NCBI GenBank assembly: GCA_963677185.1
Contig: OY781889.1
Coordinates: 186,001-250,000 of the forward strand
Direction: 5' to 3'
Length of the DNA stretch: 64,000 bases
Origin: G963677185 sp963677185
GTDB taxonomy: Bacteria > Bacillota > Syntrophomonadia > Syntrophomonadales > Syntrophomonadaceae
Below, piece by piece: positions 51,380-60,083 of this stretch. Each line of letters opens with the position of its first letter. Positions within the stretch are counted from its first letter, which is position 1. The position numbers and the translations under genes are program-made. The notes beneath the pieces were generated by a model that was not told the origin of the DNA, ran no database searches, and saw nothing but the letters and a program-made list of their open reading frames with translations.

Positions 51380-52297
51380 CTAGTCGTTCTTCTTGAGGTA
51401 AGCATACCAGTAGAGGCTGCCCACGAAGAAGCCGCCGCCTACGATGTTGCCAAGGGTTACAGGGATCAGGTTGTTGATCAGGAAGGTTGGCCAGGTGAAG
51501 CTGGCGCCTACGGCTGCTCTGAACTTGTCCATCGCAGCAATCGCTTCCGGTGAAGTGGCCGCAGCAGCCAGGTCTTTGGACAGCGAGCCTTTGGCAGCTA
51601 CGTCCAGGACTCCCTGGATGTGGGATACTTCGATGCCCAGGGGAATGAAGAACATGTTGGCTACGCTATGCTCGAAGCCGCTGGCTACGAAAGCCATGAT
51701 CGGGAACCAGATAGCCCATACTTTGCCAATTACGTCTTTGCTGGCCAGCGCCAGCCATACTGCCATACATACCAGCCAGTTGCAAAGGATACCTCTGCAG
51801 AATGCAGCTGTCCAGCTCAAGCTTAATTTGCCCTTGGCTATTGCTATTGATTTGGCGCCTACCGCTCCGTTGAACAGGCCGATGGCTCCATCTCCGGTAT
51901 AGAAGGCGAATACTATTAGATACACGAGTAACAGTGAACCGATGAAGTTGGCTATCCAGACCAGGGTCCAGTTCTTTAACACGTCTCCCCAGCCTATGGT
52001 TCCGTCTAAAGCTCCTATCACCATAAACATGTTGTTGCCGGTGAACAGTTCCGAACCGCCGATTACGACGAGCATCAGGCCTACGGCGAATACGCCGCCG
52101 AACAGCAGCTGGCCAAAGCCGTTGCCGATAAATCCAGAGGTGTCACAACCGATTGTGGTAGCCAGATTGGCCCCGAAACCGATGTAAACACCGGCCAGGA
52201 GGCCCAGTACCATAGTCTTGCCGAAGGTCAAGTCGGCCTTTTTGCTGCTGGCACCTGCACTGGCAGAAGCAACTTCCGCGGGCATTAATATTGTCAT
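51380..52297 (-). CDS. Formate/nitrite transporter (FNT) family channel
   Basis: 305 residues, six membrane helices, FNT family. The family signatures are readable: LAGVYIGFGANLAT near residue 35, GSELFTGNNMFMVIG near 80, the FCRGILCNWLVCMAVWLA helix near 165 and GFEHSVANMFFIPLG near 205, whose His is the central pore residue. As the last gene of the formate dehydrogenase operon it most likely carries formate in or out (FdhC/FocA role). The N-terminal 20 residues are Ala/Ser-rich and cytosolic. Confidence 0.93.
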   Translation of the reverse strand: MTILMPAEVASASAGASSKKADLTFGKTMVLGLLAGVYIGFGANLATTIGCDTSGFIGNGFGQLLFGGVFAVGLMLVVIGGSELFTGNNMFMVIGALDGTIGWGDVLKNWTLVWIANFIGSLLLVYLIVFAFYTGDGAIGLFNGAVGAKSIAIAKGKLSLSWTAAFCRGILCNWLVCMAVWLALASKDVIGKVWAIWFPIMAFVASGFEHSVANMFFIPLGIEVSHIQGVLDVAAKGSLSKDLAAAATSPEAIAAMDKFRAAVGASFTWPTFLINNLIPVTLGNIVGGGFFVGSLYWYAYLKKND

Positions 52298-52403
52298 TTA
52301 ACTAACCTTCCTTTCGTTTCGTGATTTTTCTCTCCCGTTGGTTTTCTAAATATGTTACCTGGCTGCGGCACATGCAGAGCCTGTGCCGCAGACCGTTGTT
52401 TAA

Positions 52404-53627
52404 TTAGTTGAACTTGGACAGGTATTCGTTCTTGAAGTGCTCCATGGTGGTCAGCACCGGTGAAGGCGCCGCCTGCCCCAGACCGCACAAGCAAGCTTTA
52501 GTCATTACCCGGCCCAGACGGTCCATGCGTCCCAGGTCGGCTGCGTCTCCATGACGGGCGTTGACTCTTTCCATGATTTCTTCCATGCGCATGGTGCCTT
52601 CCCGGCAGGGAGTGCATTTACCACAGGATTCATGGGCGAAGAATTTGGCTATTCTGGCCACTACATCCACGATGTCCCGGGTTTCGTCCATGACGAAGAA
52701 GGCTCCGGAACCCAGTGTCGCTCCGATAGCGGACATGGCGTCAAAATTGAGTTCGGTATCAAGCAGGGCTTCGGGAATGAATCCCCCCGAGGTGCCGCCT
52801 ATCTGCACGGCCTTGAATTTCTTGCCGTTCGCTACTCCTCCGCCAAAGTCGTTCAGGACCTGGCGAATGGTGGTGCTGGTCGGTACTTCTACAAAGGTTC
52901 TGTTGGCAATGTCGCCGGTCAGGGTCATTACCTTGGTGCCGGGATAGGAAGCGGCTCCGATGGCTTTGTACCAATCGGCTCCCTTTTCCAGTATCGCCGG
53001 GATGTTGGCAAAGGTTTCCACGTTGTTCACGATGGTAGGTTTGCCCCACAGCCCAATTACGGGCGGGAACGGCGGCTTGAACCTGGGTTCGCCGCGGTTG
53101 CCTTCGATGGATTCTATGAGAGCGCTTTCTTCACCGCATACATAGGCGCCCCCACCCATTCTTACTTCGATGTCGAAGTCTTTTAAGAAGCCTTTGCCCT
53201 TGGCCTGGTCAATGGCTTTATTGAGGATTTCGACCACGTAGGGATATTCGCCGCGGCAGTAGATATATCCTTTGTTGGAACCTATCGCATATCCGCAGAT
53301 GGCCATCCCTTCCAGCAAGCTCTGGGGATCGTTTTCCATGATGATACGGTCTTTGTAAGTGCCGGGTTCGCCTTCATCTGCATTGCAGACTACATATTTC
53401 TGGTCGGTCTTTATCCCGTAGGAAAATGACCATTTCATGCCGGTGTTAAAGCCAGCTCCGCCGCGTCCGCGCAATCCTGATTTCTTCACTTCGTCTATCA
53501 AGGCTTGCTGACCCATGCCGCGCGCCTTTTCTAGCGATTTGTAGCCACCGGCCGCGATGTAGTCTTCAATCTTCAGCGGATCGATTTTGCCAAGGTTTCG
53601 CAAAACGATGCGCATTTCTTCAGCCAT
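52404..53627 (-). CDS. NuoF-like NADH-binding subunit of formate dehydrogenase
   Basis: 407 residues, same length and layout as HydB at 49264-50487: GRGGAGFNTGMKW flavin loop, VCNADEGEPGTYKDR, GGAYVCGEESALIESIEG, and the 4Fe-4S ESCGKCTPCREG with a final CLCG. It should bind FMN and NADH and link them to FdhA through the NuoE-like partner. It lies 28 bases after that partner. The similarity to HydB is high over the whole length, suggesting duplication within this locus. Confidence 0.95.
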   Translation of the reverse strand: MAEEMRIVLRNLGKIDPLKIEDYIAAGGYKSLEKARGMGQQALIDEVKKSGLRGRGGAGFNTGMKWSFSYGIKTDQKYVVCNADEGEPGTYKDRIIMENDPQSLLEGMAICGYAIGSNKGYIYCRGEYPYVVEILNKAIDQAKGKGFLKDFDIEVRMGGGAYVCGEESALIESIEGNRGEPRFKPPFPPVIGLWGKPTIVNNVETFANIPAILEKGADWYKAIGAASYPGTKVMTLTGDIANRTFVEVPTSTTIRQVLNDFGGGVANGKKFKAVQIGGTSGGFIPEALLDTELNFDAMSAIGATLGSGAFFVMDETRDIVDVVARIAKFFAHESCGKCTPCREGTMRMEEIMERVNARHGDAADLGRMDRLGRVMTKACLCGLGQAAPSPVLTTMEHFKNEYLSKFN

Positions 53628-53655
53628 TTTATTGCCTCCTTTCTGCTCGCATTTA

Positions 53656-54102
53656 TTACTTGTATTCCGCCAGTATGGCCGCTATCTTGTCGGCTGACAC
53701 GTTTTCATACGGCTTGCTGTTGATGGTTATTACCGGGGTTGCCTGGCACTGCCCCACACATTCAGTCAGTTCCAAAGCAAATTTGCCGTCTGCGGTACTT
53801 TCGCCCATCTTGATTCCCAGGGCTGTTTCAAGGGCGGCTATGACTGCATCGGCTCCGGCTATATGACACGGAGCGCTTTCGCAGATGCGGATCACGTTCT
53901 TGCCGCGCTTGCCCACTTTCAAATAGGAGTAGAAGGTTGCTACACCGTAAGCATCGGCCTTGGAACGCTTGAACACCGTTGCCGCCGCTTCTACCGCTTC
54001 TTCCGGGATATAGCTGTATTCGCGCTGGATGGCGTGATACGCTTCTATTATCCCTCCCGGCAGGTCTTTATACTGATTGATTATTTCCTTGTAGTCTGCC
54101 AA
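53656..54102 (-). CDS. NuoE-like 2Fe-2S subunit of formate dehydrogenase, TTG start
   Basis: 148 residues from a TTG at 54102 with GGAGG ten bases upstream; this matches HydC in length. A longer frame to 54150 would add a basic leader without family character, and the ATG inside the site is out of frame. Cys ligands are in CESAPCHIAGA and CVGQCQATP, with YKDLPGGIIEAYHAIQREYS and AYGVATFYSYL. It passes electrons between the NuoF-like subunit and FdhA. Confidence 0.93.
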   Translation of the reverse strand: MADYKEIINQYKDLPGGIIEAYHAIQREYSYIPEEAVEAAATVFKRSKADAYGVATFYSYLKVGKRGKNVIRICESAPCHIAGADAVIAALETALGIKMGESTADGKFALELTECVGQCQATPVITINSKPYENVSADKIAAILAEYK

Positions 54103-54159
54103 ATTCCATTCACCTCCCGTGCTCCTGGCACTTCTCGCATTATTTTGCATTACTGCTGT

Positions 54160-55368
54160 CTATTTTGGCGCAATCAATCTTACCGCGACTTCTTCACCGC
54201 TCTTTACAGGAAGCGATCCGGCCGGCAGGTCGATCAGCGCGTTATAGTTGATCAAAGATCTGAACATGCTTGGTTTTTGGCCTGGCAATACCTCAACCAC
54301 CCAGCCTTCCTCGGTTACGGATAAATAACCGCGCACCAGGCGGCGCGTAGCCGCAGCCTTGGGGAATCCGTTCGAACACCTGGCTGTAACTGCTCCTGGC
54401 AGCTCTGGCAATCCTTGCAACATTCTGATAACCGGTGCTGCGAACAGGTGGAAGCCAACTGCGCAAGCCGCCGGGTTCCCTGATAGAGATAACACAAGTT
54501 TCTTATCCAGGCGTCCGGTGCCCTGGTGGCTTCCGGGCTGGACGGCAACATCCCAGTAAAGGATGTCTGCACCCATTTCTTCCATTAGTTTCAAGGCTTC
54601 ACAATTTTCCGGAGCATAACTGCCGCCGGTCAATATAAGCAGATCGGACTGGTCCAGTAAAACCTTCAGATGGCTGATAAGTGCTTTCTTTTCAGCATTT
54701 GCAGCCACTTCCACGGTTAAGACTTCGCCTCCCGCCTGGCAAATCATCGCTGCCAGCATCGGACCGTTGCTGTCTCGAACCTGACCTGGAGCCGGCTGAG
54801 TTTCGTGAGCCACAATATTAGCTCCCAGGCTCACCACCGCTGCTGTGGGTTTTCTATAAACCTCAATCTGCTTGAAACCATAAGCGGCCAGCAGGGCAAT
54901 CAGGCCTGGACCAATTCTGGCGTCAGATGCCGCCAGCAACTCTCCCTGCCGGAAGTCTTCACCGGCCTGTTTAATATTGTTGCCGGGTTTTATCTTTTCC
55001 CGGACCAGCAAGCGGTCATCCACAACATCAGTCCGTTCGTGGGGAACCACCGCGCCAGTTCCGGCGGGAACTACTCCGCCGGTTAAAACCAAAACCGCCT
55101 CACCAGGTAGAAGCGCATATTCTGCAACCTCGTCCTGCTTGAGCTCGCCCCGGATTTCGAAGCTGCTATCCACAGGGGCTTCAGCGGTTCCCAGCGCATA
55201 GCCGTCAACTGCCGATTGGGCCTTCGACGGCAGGGCATCCGGAGCCAGAATCGAAGCAGCCAGCACGCGTCCCCTGGCATCCCAGAGCGATACCCATTCG
55301 GTATTTAATGCCATTATTGATTTATTCAGCATGCTTTGCGCTTGTTCCAGGCCAAGGTTTTTTTCCAA
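54160..55368 (-). CDS. moeA: Molybdopterin molybdenumtransferase MoeA, TTG start
   Basis: Inserts molybdate or tungstate into adenylated molybdopterin. 402 residues from a TTG at 55368, which has GGAGG nine bases upstream; longer frames run into the preceding gene. It shows SAVDGYAL near residue 50, VLTGGVVPAGTGAVVPHE, REKIKPGNNIKQAGEDF, and the catalytic-domain segments VRDSNGPML, LILTGGSYAP and LSGNPAACAVGFHLF. Domain IV ends RLIAPK. Its presence in the FDH operon ties cofactor supply to the enzyme. Confidence 0.93.
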   Translation of the reverse strand: MEKNLGLEQAQSMLNKSIMALNTEWVSLWDARGRVLAASILAPDALPSKAQSAVDGYALGTAEAPVDSSFEIRGELKQDEVAEYALLPGEAVLVLTGGVVPAGTGAVVPHERTDVVDDRLLVREKIKPGNNIKQAGEDFRQGELLAASDARIGPGLIALLAAYGFKQIEVYRKPTAAVVSLGANIVAHETQPAPGQVRDSNGPMLAAMICQAGGEVLTVEVAANAEKKALISHLKVLLDQSDLLILTGGSYAPENCEALKLMEEMGADILYWDVAVQPGSHQGTGRLDKKLVLSLSGNPAACAVGFHLFAAPVIRMLQGLPELPGAVTARCSNGFPKAAATRRLVRGYLSVTEEGWVVEVLPGQKPSMFRSLINYNALIDLPAGSLPVKSGEEVAVRLIAPK

Positions 55369-55387
55369 CGTTTTCTTCCTCCAGCAA

Positions 55388-56419
55388 CTAGATTTGGCCG
55401 GCTTTCCCAAAGGGGCACATCGGGTAGTTGCAAATGATGCACTCCTCACAAAAGCCCCCATGACCGAGGGATACGATATCTGAACGGTTAATATGCTCTT
55501 TGACAAAAATCCTTGGCAGCATAAGATCAAGGGTCGTCTTGCGGCTGAACAGCGCGCCGCCAGGTACTCCGCAAATAGCCACACTGCCTTGATAAGCGAG
55601 CATGAACTGCGAACCGGGCAGAACCGGAGCTCCATGGAAAACCACTTCAGCCCCGCATTGCTTGATTGCCCTGGGGCTGGCGTCATCCGCATCGACCGAC
55701 ATGCCTCCGGTAACCAGAATCAGTTCCGCGCCTTCGGCGATGAAATTCTGAATATCATAGGCAATTACTTCAGGATCATCGGGTACGATCACCTGTCCCA
55801 TCCAGCGTCCGCCAAATGGAGCAATTTTCTGCCTGATGATCCTTGCGAAGCCATCTTTGATGCGGCCGCTGTTAACCTCTGATCCAGTTATGATAACCGC
55901 TACCCAAAGGGGTTTAAAAGCTTTTACCGATAACAGCGGAGAGGGCTCTGAACAGATTTTCTCCGCTTCTGCAAGGATTTCTGGTTCGATAGCCAGGGGA
56001 ACCACCCGGGCCCCGGCTACGGTCTGACCAGGAGATACAATGCGATTGTTGTGGATGGTGGCAAATACCAGGTGCTCCAGACTATTCAGCGCATGCAAGC
56101 GTTCAACATCAACCTTAAAAACACCGTTTAATTCGGAACAGAAGTTGACCCGGCCCTGGTTTGGTCCAGTCCAGCCGAGGCCGTCTCCCAGGGCGTGTTC
56201 AGCAAGACGCACCGCAGCATCGTCTTCATGAATCAGCGGGTCCTGATCATCCCATATGAAGATGTGTTCCTTGCCCAGATCTTTGAGCCGGGAAACATCT
56301 TCCAGGGTGACAATGTGACCGCGCTTAAAGGCTCGCTGTTTTAACTGGCCTGGAATTATTCTGGTTATATCATGCCCCAGGGCCTGCCCTACAGCATTTT
56401 CCACCGTAACTTTTCGCAT
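55388..56419 (-). CDS. Molybdopterin-binding (MoaB/MoeA-like) protein with C-terminal Cys cluster
   Basis: 343 residues. About 1-70 resemble the start of MoeA-like proteins (VENAVGQALGHDITRIIPGQ, FKRGHIVTLEDVSRLKDLGK). Residues about 165-320 form the MPT-binding fold with VAVIITGSEVNSGRI, LILVTGGMSVDADDASPRA, and AICGVPGGALF. The last 25 residues add CEECIICNYPMCPFGK, five cysteines in a pattern suited to an iron-sulfur or zinc site, which MoeA and MoaB lack. It lies ten bases after fdhA and just before moeA. A role in cofactor delivery or sulfuration for FdhA is inferred. Confidence 0.82.
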   Translation of the reverse strand: MRKVTVENAVGQALGHDITRIIPGQLKQRAFKRGHIVTLEDVSRLKDLGKEHIFIWDDQDPLIHEDDAAVRLAEHALGDGLGWTGPNQGRVNFCSELNGVFKVDVERLHALNSLEHLVFATIHNNRIVSPGQTVAGARVVPLAIEPEILAEAEKICSEPSPLLSVKAFKPLWVAVIITGSEVNSGRIKDGFARIIRQKIAPFGGRWMGQVIVPDDPEVIAYDIQNFIAEGAELILVTGGMSVDADDASPRAIKQCGAEVVFHGAPVLPGSQFMLAYQGSVAICGVPGGALFSRKTTLDLMLPRIFVKEHINRSDIVSLGHGGFCEECIICNYPMCPFGKAGQI

Positions 56420-56429
56420 TTAAGGTCTC

Positions 56430-59114
56430 CTAGATTTTCTGTACTTTAACAGCTGCAACTTTATATTCTCCGGTTCCCGTGATGGGATCCAGATGATGAC
56501 TGGTCAATTCATTGGTTGGAGTAGCTGCATAATGGAAGGACATCCATATTATACCTGGCATTACGCGTTCGGTCACTTTAACTGCCGATACAACCTCACC
56601 GCGGCGGGAGGTTACTTTAACCTGGCTTCCCGTTACGAGGCCAAGTCTTTCAGCGTCAACCGGGTTAATTTCAGCCATTTCCTTGTCCCATATGCTGGCA
56701 ATACCCTTGGAATAAGGTGTGGTGACATTGTAATGATAAAGAATACGCCCGGTGGACAGGAGGAAGGGATATTCTTCATCCGGCATTTCGCCTGGAGGAA
56801 TATGCTCGGACGGCTGGAACGAACCTAATCCGCGAGTAAACTTGCCTACATGGAGATCTGGGGTTCCGGGATGCTCCAGCGTCGGGCAGGGCCATTGCAG
56901 TTTGCCGCTGGCCAGGCGTTCATAGTTCATGCCTGCCATGGACGGCGATAGAGAAGCCATTTCATCCCAGATATCGCTGGGATCGGCGTAGCTCATTGGA
57001 TAGCCCATTGCTGTGGACATCTGACAAATGGTTTCCCAGTTAGCCTGTCCGGGAATTGGTTCGATTGCCTTGCGAACACGCTGCGGGCGTCTTTCTGTGT
57101 TTGTAAAGGTGCCTTCGCATTCGGCAAAGCTGGCGGCCGGCAAAATTACGTCTGCGAAAATCGCTGTTTCGGAGAGGAACAGCTCCTGCACTACCAGGAA
57201 TTCGAGATGTTCCAGGGCCTTTTTAATGTGGTTGGCATCCGGATCGGTCAGGACCGGATTTTCTCCCAGGATATACATGGCCTTGACTTTGCCTTCATGA
57301 GCTCCGGCAAACATTTCAGGAATCTTCAAACCAACCTTCGATGGCAGAGGCCTGCCCCAGGCTTTTTCAAATTTTTCGCGATTGGCGTCAACCGTAACCG
57401 CCTGGTAACCCGAAAATACATTGGGAAGAGCCCCCATGTCGCAGGCTCCCTGTACGTTGTTTTGTCCGCGCATCGGGCATACTCCGGTTCCTGGACGGCC
57501 CAGGTGCCCGGTCAGCATAGCCAGATTGGCGCAGCTCATAACATTACGGGTACCGCAAATGTGCTCGGTGATTCCCAGCGTGTAGAAAATCATGGCTTTG
57601 TCGGTAGTGGCATAAAGGCGGGCCACTTTATAAAGGTCTTCCACTGCTAGACCAGTAATTTCCGCAACTTTTTCCGGAGGATAGTTTTCTACGACAGCTT
57701 TCAGCTCTTCGTAGTTTTCAGTGCGCTCTTCAACGAACTTCTTGTCTTCAAGGCCTTCCTTGATAATGATGTGCATCAGGCCGTTTAAGAGAGGGATATC
57801 AGTGCCAGGCTTCTGCCTCAGCCATATATCAGCTTCTGCCACCAGGTCGATTCTGCGAGGATCGCAGACCACCATTTTACAGCCGTTGCGGGCTGCTTTG
57901 CGCATTTTATAGCCAATAACCGGATGAGCTTCAGTCGCGTTGGTGCCTATCAAAAACATCAATTCTGCTTCATCAAGGATTTCGCTAATAGGATTGGTCA
58001 TTGCTCCACTGCCAAATGTTGTAGCCAGACCGGCTACGGTGGGAGCATGTCAGGTACGGGCGCAATGGTCGACATTATTTGTCCCCATGTGCGCGCGGGT
58101 TAGCTTCTGGACGAGGTAATTTTCTTCGTTGGTGCAGCGAGCCGAACTCAGAGCAGCAAACGAATCAGGTCCATGTTTTTCCTTGATTTCATTGAACTTT
58201 GTGGCTATTAGACTATAGGCTTCATCCCAGCTGGCCGGTTCAAACTGGCCGTTTTTCTTAATCAGAGGGGTGGTCAGGCGCTTTTCGTTGTAAATATAAT
58301 CCCATCCGAAGCGGCCTTTAACGCACAGCATACGCTGGTTTACAGGGCTGTCAGGATTGGAAAGCACACCGATGACCTTGCCGTCTTTGACTGCCAGGTC
58401 AAAATTGCAGCCGGTGCCGCAAAACGGGCAGGTGGTGCGAACGCGGTCAATGTCCCAGCGTCTGGCTTTTCCCGCCATGGTCTTTTCGGTCAAAGCGCCG
58501 GTCGGGCATACAGCTACACACTGTCCGCAAAATACACAGTCAGAATTAATGTAATCCACATCGCCGGCGGTAGTTGCTTTGCGGTGGAAACCACGATTAA
58601 GATACGAGAGGTTATCCGCTCCGGTTAATTCTTCACAAGCGCGAACACAGGCTCCGCAGAGAATGCATTTGTTGAGATCGCGAATAATGAACGGGTTGCT
58701 GTCATCAATGGCGTACTCGTGCCGTTCTCCAGCAAATTCTGATTCTTTTACGCCGTACTTATAGCAGTAATCGGCAAGTTTGCAATCACCAAGCTTGTCA
58801 CAGGTCATGCAATCCAGGGGATGATTGGCGACCAGCAATTCCAGAATGGTCTTGCGCGCTTCTGCCACTGCCGCCGATTCTGTGTCAACTTCCATACCTG
58901 CAAAAATAGGGGTCACACAGGATGCTGGCAACAAGCGGTTGCCCTTGACTTCGACGACACACAGTCTGCACGCACCCAGCTGGCTTAATTCCGGATCATA
59001 ACACAAACGCGGAATATTAATGCCCGCCAGTTCAGCTGCTTGCAGAACCGTACTCCCGGCCGGAGCTTCTACCTCCTTCCCGTTGATTGTTAGTTTGATC
59101 AAGTCCACTAACAT
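56430..59114 (-). CDS. fdhA: Selenocysteine formate dehydrogenase catalytic subunit (UGA read through at 58050-58052)
   Basis: 894 residues when the in-frame UGA at 58052-58050 is read as selenocysteine (residue 355, context HCART-U-HAPTVAG). The N-terminus is HydA-like: 2Fe-2S domain, His-Cys3 site (HPLDCMTCDKLGDC), two 4Fe-4S motifs (CILCGACVRAC, CVFCGQCVAVC). The 4Fe-4S CPFCGTGCNFDL and the bis-MGD domains follow, ending in a molybdopterin dinucleotide-binding fold. It oxidises formate or reduces CO2. The ATG at 59114 almost touches the GGAAGGAG; the GTG at 59108 has better spacing and is an alternative. Cofactor metal may be Mo or W. Confidence 0.95.
58002..58052 (-). promoter_or_regulatory. 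SECIS element directing Sec insertion in fdhA
   Basis: Directly after the UGA the minus strand folds into GTAGCC (58037-58032), loop GGTCT (58031-58027), GGCTAC (58026-58021), with an outer stem TGCTCC / GGAGCA (58047-58042 with 58008-58003, approximately). The GGUCU apical loop is the one SelB recognises in the Escherichia coli fdhF element. This fixes UGA as a Sec codon rather than a stop. Confidence 0.9.
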
Positions 59115-59156
59115 CACTCCTTCCAAATTTTGCTTATTGTAGGGACCAGACAAAAA

Positions 59157-59182
59157 AATTCTCCTGTTTGCGCAGGAGAATT
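59157..59182 (-). terminator. Riboswitch terminator ahead of fdhA
   Basis: AATTCTCCTG (59157-59166) pairs with CAGGAGAATT (59173-59182) around a six-base loop, and the minus-strand exit is a T-run. Lying between the proximal Moco element and the fdhA start, it is the probable transcription switch. Confidence 0.88.
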
Positions 59183-59259
59183 CGTACACCTTTGTATTAG
59201 CAGCAGCATATAGCATGCAGCAGCTAATCAAAGACCGATAAGCCATGAACGGCTGATCG

Positions 59260-59357
59260 TAACTCCTTTCCAAACGCGGGAGGTCAACCTGTTTCCGGAT
59301 TAACCCTAACGGCTGCATCACCATGGCCGAAGCTTTAGGCTGGGCAGCTCGGAGCAT
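59260..59357 (-). ncRNA. Moco/Tuco riboswitch, proximal copy
   Basis: On the minus strand the conserved blocks of the Moco RNA motif appear in order: GCTCCGAGC, CCTAAAGC, CCATGGTG, AGGGTTAATCCGGAAAC, GGTTGACCTCC and TTGGAAAGGAGT. This motif senses molybdenum or tungsten cofactor and usually turns off uptake and synthesis genes or turns on cofactor users. Which metal form is bound cannot be told here. Confidence 0.88.
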
Positions 59358-59588
59358 ATGTTATTCAGTTGTCTCTGGTCCCTTATGTAGTGCCTTAACA
59401 CAATTAGCGTGTTGCCTGGCAGATGGTTTTCCAAATATATCGTTTAACCATCGTTACCACTGTGAAATCTGCATCCATACTGGATTTTTAAAATAACAAA
59501 ACCGCGCTCAATGTTGGATAAAGCATACGCAAGCGCCACCGAAATCGATGGTGTTACACAGCCCGACTGAAGGTCAAAACCAGCAGCC

Positions 59589-59682
59589 ACTCCTTTCCAA
59601 CTGGAGGCCAACCCGTTTCCAGGTTAACCCTATCGGCACTGCCACCATGGTCATGCTTTAGGCTACAGGGCTCGGAGCACGG
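59589..59682 (-). ncRNA. Moco/Tuco riboswitch, distal copy
   Basis: A second full set of the same blocks: GCTCCGAGCCC, CCTAAAGCATG, CCATGGTGGCAG, AGGGTTAACCTGGAAAC, GGTTGGCCTCC and TTGGAAAGGAGT, about 330 bases upstream of the proximal copy. It is followed on the minus strand by a GC stem (GCGCTT with GAGCGC) and TTTTGTTATTTT near 59500, a candidate terminator of its own. Confidence 0.88.
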
Positions 59683-60083
59683 TTAATATTATATTGTATT
59701 GTATTGCCTGGTCAGACTTTTACGATTATACCTTAAAAGAACCCGGCACAGGCCTTTTATTATTATTCGACGCGCCTGCAAATATTCCTTCTGGCCAGTT
59801 CATTTTTTAGCTTGAATATCGCAAATGTATTGTATACCGTTTCACATATGTCGTCTATTTCCAGACATATATGCTGGTTAAGTCGGCAAATACCCGCCTC
59901 CCAAATGCGTACATATTTCACAAAAAAGATTTCTAATGCCTTTGATTTATGTAATGTATAATAAATTTATATATAATCAGCAGTTAAATGTTGTGCACTT
60001 CGCATTTTGTGAAAATATGAACTCGTCATCGAATAGATCTAACGACTATTTTGTACAGTATGGATACGGATGAGAAGAGTGAA

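Larger units (their letters stand above)
59115..60083. other. Long regulatory region upstream of fdhA
   Basis: About 970 bases without a protein gene. It holds two Moco-type riboswitches (59260-59357 and 59589-59682), terminators after each, a likely minus-strand -10 TATAAT at 59730-59725, and an inverted repeat ATATGTC-N11-GACATAT (59846-59870). A pair of TTTTGTGAAAATATG-like sites in opposite orientation (59912-59925, 60005-60019) completes it. The modC gene begins its 3' end at 60084. Confidence 0.7.

Noticed and set aside
58002..58052. fdhA as a broken pseudogene split by a stop codon
   Set aside because: The stop is UGA at the selenocysteine position with a SECIS hairpin directly behind it.
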